From assembly GCA_029780695.1 (NCBI GenBank), contig JAKOYD010000012.1:1-64000 (forward strand): a stretch of DNA of 64,000 nucleotides, written 5' to 3'. Positions 27,532 to 38,139 of the stretch are shown here, piece by piece. A model generated the notes under the pieces. The model saw nothing but the letters and a program-made list of their open reading frames with translations. It did no database searches and had not been told where the DNA came from. Each line of letters opens with the position of its first letter. Position 1 is the stretch's first letter. Source of the DNA: Pseudomonadota bacterium. GTDB taxonomy: Bacteria > Pseudomonadota > Gammaproteobacteria > Burkholderiales > Burkholderiaceae_C. A program made the translations under genes and the position numbers.

Positions 27532-28989
27532 ATGTTTGAACAAACCTTCAAGAACATCGACGACATCCTGCACAAGGATGCCGGCTGCTCCAGCGAGCTG
27601 GACTACACCGAACAATCCTCCTGGCTGCTGTTCCTCAAGTATCTTGACGCGCTGGAGGCCGACAAGGCCACCGAGGCAGCGCTGGAGGGCAAGGCCTACA
27701 CCCACATCCTCGACGCGCGCTACCGCTGGGCCAGCTGGGCCGCGCCCAAGACCGCCGACGGCAAGCTGGACTACCACGCCGCCATGACCGGCGACGACCT
27801 GATCGACTTCGTCAACCGCCAGCTCTTTCCCTACCTGGCCGGCTTCAAGCAGCGCGCCAGCAGCCCGCACAGCATCGAATACAAGATCGGCGAAGTCTTT
27901 GGCGAGATCAAGAACAAGCTGCAGAGCGGCTACAACCTGCGCGACGTGATCGACCTGGTGGACGTGCTGCGCTTTGGCTCGCAGAGCGAAAAGCACGAGC
28001 TCTCGCACCTGTACGAGGCCAAGATCAGGAACATGGGCAACGCCGGGCGCAACGGCGGCGAGTACTACACCCCGCGCCCGCTGATCCGCGCCATGATCCG
28101 GGTGACCCGGCCGCGCATTGGCGAGCGCATTTACGACGGTGCCTGCGGCTCGGCCGGCTTCTTGTGCGAGGCCTACAGCCACCTCAGCAGCCAGCCCAAT
28201 CTCTCCACCCGTGACCTGCACACGCTGCAGACCCGCACCTTCCACGGCAAGGAGAAAAAGCCGCTGGCCTACGTGATCGGCATCATGAACATGATCCTGC
28301 ACGGCATCGAGGCGCCCAACATCGTCCACACCAACACCCTGGGCGAGAACATCAACGACATCCAGGAAAAAGACCGCTACGACGTCATCCTGGCCAACCC
28401 ACCCTTCGGCGGCAAGGAACGCGCCGAGGTGCAGCAGAACTTCCCCATCAAGACGGGCGAGACGGCCTTCCTCTTTCTGCAGCACTTCATCAAGAGCCTG
28501 AAGGCCGGCGGGCGCGCGGCCATCGTCATCAAGAACACGTTTCTATCGAACACCGACAACGCCAGCACCAGCCTGCGCAAGCTCCTGCTGGAGAGCTGCA
28601 AGCTGCACACCGTGCTGGACTGCCCCGGCGGCACCTTCCAGGGTGCGGGCGTGAAAACCGTGGTGCTGTTCTTCGAGAAAGGCGCGCCCACGCGCAGCAT
28701 CTGGTACTACCAGCTCGACCCGGGGCGCAATCTGGGCAAGACCAACCCGCTCAACGACGACGACCTGGCCGAGTTTGTGGCGCTGCAAAAAACCTTTGCC
28801 GACTCGCCCAAGAGCTGGACGGTGGACGCCGCCAGCATTGATGCCGAAAGCTTTGACCTTTCGGTGAAGAACCCCAATGGCGGCAATGAAGTCGTGTTGC
28901 GCAGCCCGCAGGAAATTCTGGATGAGATTGCGGCGCTGGATGCGGAGAGTACGCAGGTGCTGGAGCGGATACGGGAGTTGGTGGCATGA
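27532..28989 (+). CDS. hsdM: Type I restriction-modification system methyltransferase subunit
   Basis: HsdM methylates adenine at the sites chosen by HsdS. The 485-aa protein has an N-terminal helical domain (about 1-150), the SAM-binding YDGACGSAGFL (near 201-211) and the catalytic NPPFGG (289-294), which is the N6-adenine form of the motif. Its stop overlaps the hsdS start by four bases (ATGA), so the two are translationally coupled. The gene has typical host-like base composition, unlike parts of hsdS. Confidence 0.96.
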   Translation: MFEQTFKNIDDILHKDAGCSSELDYTEQSSWLLFLKYLDALEADKATEAALEGKAYTHILDARYRWASWAAPKTADGKLDYHAAMTGDDLIDFVNRQLFPYLAGFKQRASSPHSIEYKIGEVFGEIKNKLQSGYNLRDVIDLVDVLRFGSQSEKHELSHLYEAKIRNMGNAGRNGGEYYTPRPLIRAMIRVTRPRIGERIYDGACGSAGFLCEAYSHLSSQPNLSTRDLHTLQTRTFHGKEKKPLAYVIGIMNMILHGIEAPNIVHTNTLGENINDIQEKDRYDVILANPPFGGKERAEVQQNFPIKTGETAFLFLQHFIKSLKAGGRAAIVIKNTFLSNTDNASTSLRKLLLESCKLHTVLDCPGGTFQGAGVKTVVLFFEKGAPTRSIWYYQLDPGRNLGKTNPLNDDDLAEFVALQKTFADSPKSWTVDAASIDAESFDLSVKNPNGGNEVVLRSPQEILDEIAALDAESTQVLERIRELVA

Positions 28990-30155
28990 TGGAGGGGTGG
29001 AAAAATACGAGGCTAGGTGAGCTTGTTCAACTGGTATACGGTAAACCGCTTGCACCAGAGGATCGCGACCCCAATGGACTATATCCCGCATACGGGGCTA
29101 ATGGCGAGAAGACACGAACAAATAAGTTCTATTGCGACAGTCACAGCATCATTATTGGAAGAAAGGGTTCTGCTGGCGAAATTACACTGACAGAAGAAAA
29201 ATTTTGGCCGCTTGATGTCACCTATTTTATAGAGTTTGACCGCACGCAGAATGATTTTCGATTTATTTACTACTTGCTTTCGACTCTGAACCTTCCCAGC
29301 TTGGCGAAGGGGGTGAAACCGGGTATTAACCGAGAAGAAGTCTACGCGTTGCCGGTAAGCGTTCCAGCGCTGAACGAACAACGCCGCATCGTCGCCATCC
29401 TTGATGAAGCCTTTGAAGCCATCGCCACGGCCAAGGCCAATACCGAGAAAAACCGGTTGAACGCTGAGGAGCTGGGGCTTGCAATGGAAGAAGCCTGCCT
29501 TGCCCGCTGCGCTGCACGTGAAGGCAAGCCCAAACAGCTTGCCGACCTCTGCGAGCTCATTGTCGATTGCGAACATAAGACGGCACCAACGCAGGAGACT
29601 GGTTATCCATCAATTCGCACACCCAATATCGGTAGAGGAGAACTCATCCTCAACGGAGTGAACCGGGTATCTGAAGAAACCTATAAAGCCTGGACTCGGC
29701 GTGCTATCCCTCAGGCGGGTGACCTGATATTGGCTCGTGAGGCGCCGGCGGGAAACGTCGCTGTGATACCGCCAGGCCTTCAGGTGTGCTTGGGCCAACG
29801 CACAGTGCTGATTCGGCCCAAAGCGAGCATCTTCAAATCACGGTATTTGGCGCATTTGCTTCTTCAGCGCGCAAGTCAAGAGCGGTTGCTCGCGCACTCA
29901 CGGGGGGCTACTGTTCAGCACGTGAACATGAAAGACATCCGAGCTTTCCAAATTTCCAGAATTCCCTCACTTACCGTGCAACGCCAAGTTCTCGAGGAAT
30001 TAGGAAGTCTGCACAGGCAGTCGAGCGCGCTGATGCAGGTACAGCTTGGAAAACTCACCGCCCTCGACGAACTCAAAAAATCCCTGTTGCACCAGGCCTT
30101 CACCGGCCAACTGACCGCCTGGGCCGCCGACCGGCAACTGGCAGCCGTGGGATAA
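28986..30155 (+). CDS. hsdS: Type I restriction-modification specificity subunit
   Basis: HsdS recognises the bipartite DNA target. The 389-aa protein has two variable target-recognition domains (about 5-120 and 185-335), separated and followed by conserved coiled coils (NEQRRIVAILDEAFEAIATA near 130 and the LTALDELKKSLLHQAFTGQL end). The two recognition domains are clearly more A/T-rich than the surrounding genes, which fits exchange of these segments by transfer or recombination. The target sequence cannot be read from the protein by eye. Confidence 0.93.
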   Translation: MMEGWKNTRLGELVQLVYGKPLAPEDRDPNGLYPAYGANGEKTRTNKFYCDSHSIIIGRKGSAGEITLTEEKFWPLDVTYFIEFDRTQNDFRFIYYLLSTLNLPSLAKGVKPGINREEVYALPVSVPALNEQRRIVAILDEAFEAIATAKANTEKNRLNAEELGLAMEEACLARCAAREGKPKQLADLCELIVDCEHKTAPTQETGYPSIRTPNIGRGELILNGVNRVSEETYKAWTRRAIPQAGDLILAREAPAGNVAVIPPGLQVCLGQRTVLIRPKASIFKSRYLAHLLLQRASQERLLAHSRGATVQHVNMKDIRAFQISRIPSLTVQRQVLEELGSLHRQSSALMQVQLGKLTALDELKKSLLHQAFTGQLTAWAADRQLAAVG

Positions 30156-30190
30156 GCGTGCAAGCAGCGTGGGTGAAGCGCTGCAAGACC

Positions 30191-30290
30191 GGACATGTCG
30201 CAAAAAATCAAGAAATGCGACAAGTTCTCTGGACGTGTCGCCGTGGGCGACCTATCATGCGGACGTGTCGCAAAAATTCAAAAAATGAAC
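30191..30290 (+). promoter_or_regulatory. Repeated TGTCGC motifs upstream of fic
   Basis: GGACRTGTCG occurs three times in direct orientation, at 30191, 30231 and 30261. The first and third copies are followed by CAAAAAATCA / CAAAAATTCA. Inverted partners TGCGACA (30216-30222) and GGCGAC (30245-30250) turn the first two into dyads. The arrays lie within 100 bases before the fic start codon and look like operator sites, perhaps for the Fic protein's own C-terminal DNA-binding region. Confidence 0.55.
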
Positions 30291-30291
30291 C

Positions 30292-31407
30292 ATGTCCGCC
30301 TGGCACCCTGAGCAGCCCTTCAACGACTTGCCCCCGCTGCCGCCCGCCGCAGAGGTGGAGACGCATGCGGTGCTCAAGCAATGCATAGCGGCACGCGCGG
30401 CGCTGGCCGAGCTCAAGCAGGCGGCGGCCCTGATTCCCAACCCGGCGGTGCTGATCAACACCCTGCCCTTGCTGGAAGCGCAGGCGAGTTCCGAGATTGA
30501 AAACATCGTCACCACCACGGACCGGCTGTTTCAGTACCAGCACGTGGGCGATGCCGCCGACCCGGCCACGCGCGAGGCGCTGCGCTACGGCGCGGCGCTG
30601 ATGGAGGGGTTTGCGAGCCTGAAGGACCTGCCCCTGAGCACCCGCACGGCCGAGCAGGTGTGCACGCGCATCAAGGGCATGGACATGCGCGTGCGCAAGG
30701 TGGGCGGCACGGCGCTGGCGAACCAGCAGACCGGTGAGGTGATTTACACCCCGCCCGTGGGCGAGGATGTGCTGCGCGGCAAGCTGGCGAACTGGGAGCG
30801 GTATTTGCACGATGCGCGGGACACCGATCCGCTGATCCGCATGGCGGTGGGGCATTACCAGTTCGAGGCCATCCACCCGTTTATCGACGGCAATGGCCGC
30901 ACGGGGCGGGTGCTCAACAGCCTGTTCCTGATTCAGGAGGATTTGCTCGGCCTGCCGATTCTGTATTTGAGCCGCTACATCATTGCCCACAAGGCGGACT
31001 ATTACCGCCTGCTGCTGGCCGTGACGCGCGAGCAGGCGTGGCAGCCGTGGCTGTTGTTCATGCTGCGCGGCATGGAAGAGACCGCACGATGGACGGTCGC
31101 CAAGATTGCCGCCATGCGCGAGCTTTCGATGCTGACGATCGAACACATCCGGCGCGCCGCGCCCAAAATCTACAGCCGCGAGCTGGTGGAGCTGATTTTC
31201 GAGCTGCCCTATTGCCGCATTCAAAACCTGGTGGACCAGGGGCTGGCCGCGCGCCAGGCGGCGGCCAGGCACCTGCGGCAGCTGGTGGAGATCGGTGTGT
31301 TGCAAGAGCAGTCGGTCGGGCGCGAAAAGCTCTTCATCCACCCCAGGCTGATGCGGCTATTGACCCGCGATGACAACACCATCACCCCCTACCTTGACGC
31401 CCCATGA
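30292..31407 (+). CDS. Fic domain protein (putative AMPylase) inside the R-M operon
   Basis: The 371-aa protein has the complete Fic motif [12 protein letters not shown] (195-206), which binds ATP and transfers AMP or a related group to target proteins. An N-terminal inhibitory helix motif SSEIEN (66-71) should obstruct the site, as in class II Fic proteins. The C-terminal 100 residues look like a winged-helix DNA-binding region. The gene sits between hsdS and hsdR and its end overlaps the hsdR start by four bases. The start has a poor ribosome binding site. Target and trigger are unknown. Confidence 0.92.
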   Translation: MSAWHPEQPFNDLPPLPPAAEVETHAVLKQCIAARAALAELKQAAALIPNPAVLINTLPLLEAQASSEIENIVTTTDRLFQYQHVGDAADPATREALRYGAALMEGFASLKDLPLSTRTAEQVCTRIKGMDMRVRKVGGTALANQQTGEVIYTPPVGEDVLRGKLANWERYLHDARDTDPLIRMAVGHYQFEAIHPFIDGNGRTGRVLNSLFLIQEDLLGLPILYLSRYIIAHKADYYRLLLAVTREQAWQPWLLFMLRGMEETARWTVAKIAAMRELSMLTIEHIRRAAPKIYSRELVELIFELPYCRIQNLVDQGLAARQAAARHLRQLVEIGVLQEQSVGREKLFIHPRLMRLLTRDDNTITPYLDAP

Positions 31408-33725
31408 ACGAAGCCGAAACCCGCGCCGAGCACATTGACCCGCAACTGAAAGCCGCCGGCTGGGGCGTGGTGGAGGGCAGCCGCGTGCTGCGCGAGCATG
31501 GCATCACGCTGGGGCGGTTGCAGGGCGGCGCCCGCCGCGCGCGCGCCGAGGTGGCGGACTACGTGCTGGTGTACCGCAACACCCCGCTGGCGGTGGTGGA
31601 GGCCAAGGCCTGGGACAAGCCCTGTACCGAGGGGGTGGCGCAGGCCAAGGGCTATGCGCAGCGCCTGGGGCTGCGCTTTGCTTACGCCACCAACGGGCAG
31701 GCCCTCTACGGCATCGACATGCAGACCGGCGCCGAGGGCGATGTGGCGGCCTTCCCCGGCCCCGACGATGTGTGGGCACAGACCTTTGCCGAGGCCAACG
31801 CTTGGCGCGACCGCTTTGCCACCGTGCCCTTCGAGGACAAGGGCGGCGCCTGGCAGGCGCGCTACTACCAGGACATGGCCATTCGCCACGTGCTGGAGGC
31901 GCTGATCGCCGGCCGCGAGCGCATCCTGCTGACGCTGGCCACCGGCACGGGCAAGACTTCGATTGCGTTTCAGATTGCGTGGAAGCTGTTTCACAGCCGC
32001 TGGAACCTGCAGGACTGGAGGAGCGGCGCAGCGCCCACGCGCCGCCCGCGCATTTTGTTTCTGGCCGACCGCAACATCCTGGCCAACCAGGCCTACAACG
32101 ATTTTTCTGCCTTTGCCGAAGATGCGCTGGTGCGCATCGCGCCCGACGAGATCCGCCGCAAGGGGCGCGTGCCCAAGAACGGCAGCGTGTTCTTCACCAT
32201 CTTCCAGACCTTCATGAGCGGGCCGGGAGACACGCCGTGGTTTGGCGACTATCCGCCGGACTTCTTCGACTTCGTCATCGTCGATGAATGCCACCGCGGC
32301 GGCGCCAATGACGAGAGCAGCTGGCGCGCCATCCTGGAGTACTTTGCCCCCGCCGTGCAGCTGGGGCTGACGGCCACGCCCAAGCGCAGCATCAACGGCG
32401 ACACCTATGCCTACTTTGGCGAGCCGGTGTATGTGTATTCGCTCAAGGAGGGCATCAACGACGGTTTCCTCACCCCCTTCAAGGTGGTGCAGATTGCCAC
32501 CACGCTGGACGACTACGTCTATACGCCCGATGACAGGGTGGTGGCCGGCGAAGTCGAGCAGGGCAGGCGCTACGAAGAAAAGGACTTCAACCGCGACATC
32601 GCGATCCAGGACCGCGAGCTGTACCGCGTCAAGCTCTTCATGGACCAGATCGACCAGCGCGAGAAAACGCTGGTGTTTTGCGCCACGCAGGAGCACGCGC
32701 TCACCGTGCGCGACCTGATCAACCAGACCAAGACCAGCACCGACCCCCATTACTGCGTGCGCGTGACGGCCAATGACGGAGCCATCGGCGAGCAGTTCCT
32801 GAGCGATTTCCAGGACAACGAGAAGACCATCCCCACCATCCTGACCACCTCGCAAAAGCTTTCCACCGGGGTGGACGCGCGCAACGTGCGCAACATCGTG
32901 CTGATGCGGCCGGTGAACTCGATGATCGAGTTCAAGCAGATCATTGGCCGCGGCACGCGGCTGTACGACGGCAAGGACTGTTTCACGATCTACGACTTCG
33001 TGAAGGCCTACCACCACTTCAGCGACCCCGAGTGGGATGGCGAACCCATCGCGCCCGAGCCGCGCCCGCCGCGGCCCGCGCCGCAACCCTACCCGCCGGG
33101 TGAGCCGGTGGCGCCGCCCATCGCCAGTGAGCCCGAGCCGCGCCAGCCCATGCTGGTGGTCAAGCTGGCCGACGGCAAGGCGCGGCGCATCCAGAGCATG
33201 ATGGCCACCTCCTTCTGGAGCGCCGACGGCAAGCCGATGTCCGCCGCGCAGTTTCTGGAAAGCCTGTTTGGCGCGCTGCCCGAGTTTTTCCAGGACGAAG
33301 ACCAGCTGCGTGCGCTGTGGAGCGACCCGGCCACGCGCAAGAAGCTGCTGCAGGGCTTGGCCGACAAGGGCTTTGGCGCCGAGCCGCTGTTTGAAATGCA
33401 AAAGCTCATCGAGGCGCAGAACAGCGACCTGTTCGACGTGCTGGCCTACGTGGCCTTTGCCAGCACGCCGCAAACCCGCGAGGAACGCGCGCGCAAGGCA
33501 ATGGCGCAGGCACGCCCGGGCCTGGGCGACCGCCAGCAGGAGTTTGTCAACTTCGTGCTGGGGCAGTACGTGCAGCAGGGCGTGGACGAGCTGGCAGAAG
33601 ACAAGCTGGCGCCGCTGCTGAAATTGCGCTACGGGGCGATCAACGATGCCGTTGCCTACTTGGGGGACGTGAACCAGATACGCCAGACGTTTGTCGGGGT
33701 GCAGCCGCACTTGTATGCGCCGTGA
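31404..33725 (+). CDS. hsdR: Type I restriction enzyme R subunit (EcoEI-like)
   Basis: HsdR translocates DNA and cuts it away from the recognition site. The 773-aa protein has the nuclease motif with Asp 52 and EAK (66-68), Walker A ATGTGKT (179-185), the DECH box (294-297) and later helicase motifs ([16 protein letters not shown]). The C-terminal third, rich in charged helices, is the EcoEI-type domain. Length is close to EcoEI HsdR. The overlap with fic by ATGA shows that Fic and HsdR are made together. Confidence 0.95.
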   Translation: MNEAETRAEHIDPQLKAAGWGVVEGSRVLREHGITLGRLQGGARRARAEVADYVLVYRNTPLAVVEAKAWDKPCTEGVAQAKGYAQRLGLRFAYATNGQALYGIDMQTGAEGDVAAFPGPDDVWAQTFAEANAWRDRFATVPFEDKGGAWQARYYQDMAIRHVLEALIAGRERILLTLATGTGKTSIAFQIAWKLFHSRWNLQDWRSGAAPTRRPRILFLADRNILANQAYNDFSAFAEDALVRIAPDEIRRKGRVPKNGSVFFTIFQTFMSGPGDTPWFGDYPPDFFDFVIVDECHRGGANDESSWRAILEYFAPAVQLGLTATPKRSINGDTYAYFGEPVYVYSLKEGINDGFLTPFKVVQIATTLDDYVYTPDDRVVAGEVEQGRRYEEKDFNRDIAIQDRELYRVKLFMDQIDQREKTLVFCATQEHALTVRDLINQTKTSTDPHYCVRVTANDGAIGEQFLSDFQDNEKTIPTILTTSQKLSTGVDARNVRNIVLMRPVNSMIEFKQIIGRGTRLYDGKDCFTIYDFVKAYHHFSDPEWDGEPIAPEPRPPRPAPQPYPPGEPVAPPIASEPEPRQPMLVVKLADGKARRIQSMMATSFWSADGKPMSAAQFLESLFGALPEFFQDEDQLRALWSDPATRKKLLQGLADKGFGAEPLFEMQKLIEAQNSDLFDVLAYVAFASTPQTREERARKAMAQARPGLGDRQQEFVNFVLGQYVQQGVDELAEDKLAPLLKLRYGAINDAVAYLGDVNQIRQTFVGVQPHLYAP

Positions 33726-33809
33726 TGCGGCGCCACAGCGATGTGCCATGGGGTCGGCCATCGACGCTGCACCGCCGTCACAGGGAGCCGCCCACGGGGC
33801 ATAGGGGGC

Positions 33810-33886
33810 TGGCCTGCCCGGAGGGACTCGAACCCCCGACCTGCTGCTTAGAAGGCAGCTGCTCTATCCAGTTGAGCTACGGGCAG
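33810..33886 (-). tRNA. tRNA-Arg (anticodon TCT)
   Basis: On the minus strand the 77-nt sequence begins CTGCCCGTAGCTCAACTGGA. Its acceptor arms CTGCCCG/CGGGCAG pair, the anticodon is TCT in the loop CTTCTAA, and the CCA end is encoded. It lies just beyond hsdR and forms the right border of the island with tRNA-Pro. Confidence 0.96.
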
Positions 33887-33893
33887 TGAAACG

Positions 33894-33920
33894 AAAACAG
33901 GCCCGCCGAAGCGGGCCTGT
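33894..33920 (-). terminator. Terminator between tRNA-Pro and tRNA-Arg
   Basis: On the minus strand ACAGGCCCGCTTCGGCGGGC then CTGTTTT forms a stable stem with a short T run. It follows tRNA-Pro and precedes tRNA-Arg, so the two tRNAs may be processed from partly separate transcripts. Confidence 0.65.
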
Positions 33921-33928
33921 GTGTTCGA

Positions 33929-34005
33929 TGGTCGGAGCGGCGGGATTCGAACTCGCGACCCTCTGCTCCCAAAGCAGATGCGCTACCAGGCTGCGCTACG
34001 CTCCG
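33929..34005 (-). tRNA. tRNA-Pro (anticodon TGG)
   Basis: On the minus strand the 77-nt sequence begins CGGAGCGTAGCGCAGCCTGG. The acceptor arms CGGAGCG/CGCTCCG pair, the anticodon loop reads TTTGGGA with TGG as anticodon, and the CCA end is encoded. It lies upstream of tRNA-Arg on the same strand. Confidence 0.96.
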
Positions 34006-34039
34006 ACGAAACGTGAATTCTACCCTGTGGCGGGCTCAG

Positions 34040-34735
34040 TCAGCGGCGCTGGTACTGCGTGGCGCCAAAGAGTATTTCTTTTTCGGCCGCGGTGCGCACG
34101 GGCTGGCGCCGGTCGGCCAGCACGGCCACGCCGCGTTGCACGGCAGGGCGTTCGGCGATGCGGTCATACCAGTCCTTCAGCGCGGGGTAATCGGCCCAGT
34201 CGATGCCCTGGTTCTGCCACGAGCGCAGCCAAGGGAAGATGGCGATGTCGGCCACGCCGTACGCAGTGCCCGCGATGTAGGCGCCGGTGCGGGCGATCTG
34301 CCGGTCCATCACGCCGTACAAGCGCCGCGCTTCGTTGGTGTAGCGGTTGACGGCGTATTCGATCTGATCGGGTGCGTAGATGCGGAAGTGGTGCGCCTGT
34401 CCCAGCATGGGCCCCACGCCACCCATCTGGAACATCAGCCACTGCAGCGCGTCGTACTTGCCGCGAACGTCGGCGGGCAGAAAACAGCCGGTCTTGCCGG
34501 CCAGGTAAAGCAAGATGGCGCCGGATTCAAACATGGAGATGGGCGCGCCGTTCGGCCCATCGGGGTCGACGATGGCCGGAATTTTGTTGTTGGGACTGAT
34601 CGCCAGAAAGTCGGGCTGGAACTGGTCGCCTTGACCAATATCCACTGCATGCACGCGGTAGGGCAGGCCGCATTCCTCCAGCATGATGTGCACCTTGTGG
34701 CCGTTGGGCGTGGGCCAGGAATAGACGTCGATCAT
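34040..34735 (-). CDS. Glutathione S-transferase family protein (YfcG/YghU-like)
   Basis: The 231-aa protein has the N-terminal thioredoxin-fold signature of the nu class (MIDVYSWPTPNGHKVHIMLE), the cis-proline segment NNKIPAIVDPDGP, and the serine-rich SMFESGAILLYLA. A helical C-terminal domain follows. YfcG and YghU are glutathione-dependent disulfide reductases, the most likely activity here. It is the most downstream gene of the minus-strand acyl-CoA run. Confidence 0.9.
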   Translation of the reverse strand: MIDVYSWPTPNGHKVHIMLEECGLPYRVHAVDIGQGDQFQPDFLAISPNNKIPAIVDPDGPNGAPISMFESGAILLYLAGKTGCFLPADVRGKYDALQWLMFQMGGVGPMLGQAHHFRIYAPDQIEYAVNRYTNEARRLYGVMDRQIARTGAYIAGTAYGVADIAIFPWLRSWQNQGIDWADYPALKDWYDRIAERPAVQRGVAVLADRRQPVRTAAEKEILFGATQYQRR

Positions 34736-34786
34736 GGCGGCTCCTTCGGGGCGGTTCTGAAGCAGTGCGGATTCTGGCGCAGGCAG

Positions 34787-34822
34787 CAAAAAGGCGCATC
34801 ACCCGCCCCGGGGTGCTGCGCC
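34787..34822 (-). terminator. Terminator downstream of the acyl-CoA dehydrogenase
   Basis: On the minus strand GGCGCAGCACCCCGGGGCGG then GTGATGCGCCTTTTTG makes a strong stem with a T run. It lies about 80 bases after the acyl-CoA dehydrogenase stop and before the GST gene, so the two may be separate transcription units. Confidence 0.75.
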
Positions 34823-34825
34823 GTT

Positions 34826-34887
34826 TGCTATTAAAACAAGAGCTATCTATGCAGGCTGGACGAGCGCTGACGCCGGTTTTGGCCTGT
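34826..34887. repeat. AGCTAT-family dispersed repeat
   Basis: TGCTATTAAAACAAGAGCTA, then TCTATGCAGGCTGGACGAGC and GCTGACGCCGGTTTTGGCC, lies between the acyl-CoA dehydrogenase and GST genes. It closely resembles the copy at 7595, including the GAGCTA...GGACG(A/G)GCGCTG stretch. Confidence 0.75.
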
Positions 34888-34904
34888 CATGAAGACGGCA
34901 CGCG

Positions 34905-36164
<1,260 letters not shown>

Positions 36165-36223
36165 GTCTCTCCTTTCGAGTTGAGAAAAAACGGCCCCAGC
36201 GGGCTTGCTTTCAGCGCAGAGTG

Positions 36224-37309
36224 CTATGTTTTTTGAGCAAAACCCCAGGCCAGCTCGGCCATGGGGCGCGCGCCCGCGCCGCTGGCCCGGGCCTGCGCGC
36301 TGCTGGCGGTGCCGGCCTCGACCCGCTTGGCGATGCCTTGCAGGATGGCGGCGATGCGAAACATGTTGTAGGCGAGGTAGAAGTTCCAGTCCGGCGCCAG
36401 CTGCTCGGGCGTGGCGAAGCCGGTGCGTTCGCAATAGCGGCGGATGTAGTCGGATTCAGTCGGGATGCCGAGGCTGCGCACATCCACGCCGCCGATGCCG
36501 CGGAAGGTGCCTGGCGGTATGTGCCACGCCATGCAGTGGTAGCTGAAGTCGGCCAGCGGGTGGCCCAACGTGGACAGCTCCCAGTCCAGCACGGCCAGCA
36601 CGCGCGGCTCGGTGGGGTGAAAGATCATGTTGTCCAGCCGGTAGTCGCCGTGGACGATGGAAGTCAGGCTATCGTCCCTGGCCGCCGCGGGGATGTGCGC
36701 CGGCAGCCATTCGATCAGCCGGTCCATTTCGGGGATGGGCTGGGTGACGCTGGCCAGGTACTGCTTGCTCCAGCGGCCAATCTGGCGCTCGAAGTAGTTG
36801 CCCGGCTTGCCATAGCTTTCGAGGCCGCGGGCCTTGTAGTCCACCGTGTGCAGCGCGGCGATGACGCGGTTCATCTCGTCGTAGATGGCGCCGCGCTGTT
36901 CATTGGACATGCCGGGCAGGGTCTGGTCCCACAGCACGCGGCCCTGCACGAATTCCATCACGTAGAAGGCGCGGCCGATGACGGATTCGTCCTCGCACAG
37001 CGCGTGCATCTTCGCCACGGGCACGTCGGTGCCGTGCAGGCCGCGCATGACGGCGAATTCGCGCTCGATGGCGTGCGCCGACGGCAACAGCTTGGCGACC
37101 GGGCCGGGCTTGGCGCGCATCACGTAGCTTTGCGTCGGCGTGATGAGCTTGTAAGTGGGGTTGGACTGGCCGCCCTTGAATTGCTCGACGGACAGCGGTC
37201 CCTCGAAGCCGTCCAGATGGGCGGCCAGCCATTGGGACAGCGCCCGCACGTCGAAGGCGTGTGCCTCGGATACCGGCCGCGTGCCGACGAATTGATCGGT
37301 CTGGGTCAT
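36224..37309 (-). CDS. Phosphotransferase family protein (ACAD10/11-type kinase)
   Basis: The 361-aa protein has the aminoglycoside-phosphotransferase/choline-kinase fold. It shows the glycine-rich [13 protein letters not shown] (near 45), the catalytic loop [14 protein letters not shown] (near 218) and the metal-binding [19 protein letters not shown] (near 245). In ACAD10/11 proteins this domain phosphorylates 4-hydroxyacyl-CoAs before the dehydrogenase removes the phosphate, and the neighbouring dehydrogenase gene fits that. It begins one base after the regulator gene ends. Confidence 0.9.
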   Translation of the reverse strand: MTQTDQFVGTRPVSEAHAFDVRALSQWLAAHLDGFEGPLSVEQFKGGQSNPTYKLITPTQSYVMRAKPGPVAKLLPSAHAIEREFAVMRGLHGTDVPVAKMHALCEDESVIGRAFYVMEFVQGRVLWDQTLPGMSNEQRGAIYDEMNRVIAALHTVDYKARGLESYGKPGNYFERQIGRWSKQYLASVTQPIPEMDRLIEWLPAHIPAAARDDSLTSIVHGDYRLDNMIFHPTEPRVLAVLDWELSTLGHPLADFSYHCMAWHIPPGTFRGIGGVDVRSLGIPTESDYIRRYCERTGFATPEQLAPDWNFYLAYNMFRIAAILQGIAKRVEAGTASSAQARASGAGARPMAELAWGFAQKT

Positions 37310-37310
37310 G

Positions 37311-38030
37311 TCAGTCCTCCGCGACGGCGATGCGCTGCAGCGCCGAGCGGTCGCGCACCACCAGGCCGCCGGCCTCGATGCGCAGTACGCCCTCGCGTTC
37401 CATGGTCTTGAGTTCCTGGTTGACGCGCTGGCGCGAGGCGCCCAGCAGCTGCGCCAGTTCTTCCTGTGCCAGCTGCAGGGTGATGCGCACCTCGTCCTCG
37501 CCCGTGGCCGCTGGTGTGCCATAGCTGCGCAGCAGATGGCCCAACTGCTTGGCCAGTCGCGCGCGCAGCGGCAGCGTGTTCAGGTCTTCCACCTGGCCGA
37601 ACAGCAGTCGGATGCGGCGCGCGTGCAGCTTCAGCAGGGCCTCGTACAGCTCGGGGTGCTGCGCCAGGATCTTCTGGAAGTCGATGCGCGACACCGCCAC
37701 GATGGTGGTGGCGCCATGCGCATAGGCATCGTGCGTGCGCCGGTCGCCGTCGAACAGCGCGACGTCGCCGAACCAGATGCCCGGCTCCACGTAGGTCAGC
37801 GTGATTTGCTTGCCCGTCAGGGTGGTGGAGCACACCCGCACCGAGCCGCGCGCACAGGCGGTCCACTGCTCGGCCGGGTCGCCCCGGCTGCAGATGAGGT
37901 CGCCGTCCTGATAGCGTTTGACGTGGGCGCATCGAAGGATGTCGTGCCGCAATGAGGGCGAAAGTGAAGAAAACCAGCGACCGCTGTTGATCGCCGCGCG
38001 TTCTTCCATCGTAAGGATGGGGTCGTCCAT
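37311..38030 (-). CDS. Crp/Fnr-family transcriptional regulator
   Basis: The 239-aa protein has an N-terminal cyclic-nucleotide-binding-type domain (CSRGDPAEQWTACARGSVRV; GIWFGDVALFDGDRRTHDAY) and a C-terminal helix-turn-helix (QLAQEELAQLLGASRQRVNQ). It lacks the cysteine set of FNR, so it is not an oxygen sensor of that type. Being fused tightly to the phosphotransferase/dehydrogenase genes, it probably controls this catabolic run. The ligand is unknown. Confidence 0.9.
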   Translation of the reverse strand: MDDPILTMEERAAINSGRWFSSLSPSLRHDILRCAHVKRYQDGDLICSRGDPAEQWTACARGSVRVCSTTLTGKQITLTYVEPGIWFGDVALFDGDRRTHDAYAHGATTIVAVSRIDFQKILAQHPELYEALLKLHARRIRLLFGQVEDLNTLPLRARLAKQLGHLLRSYGTPAATGEDEVRITLQLAQEELAQLLGASRQRVNQELKTMEREGVLRIEAGGLVVRDRSALQRIAVAED

Positions 38031-38139
38031 GGGGTGTCTTGTGAGTGACTTGGGCCGTCACCATTGTCGCTCGCGGGACGGCGGAGGAAGCCTGCCGCGG
38101 GGCCGTCGCGGCCCCGGCGGCGCGGGGAGCGGCGAGTGC

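Noticed and set aside
27385-33886. Integrative element attached to tRNA-Thr
   Set aside because: No integrase, recombination directionality factor or duplicated tRNA 3' end was found, so it is only called an island.
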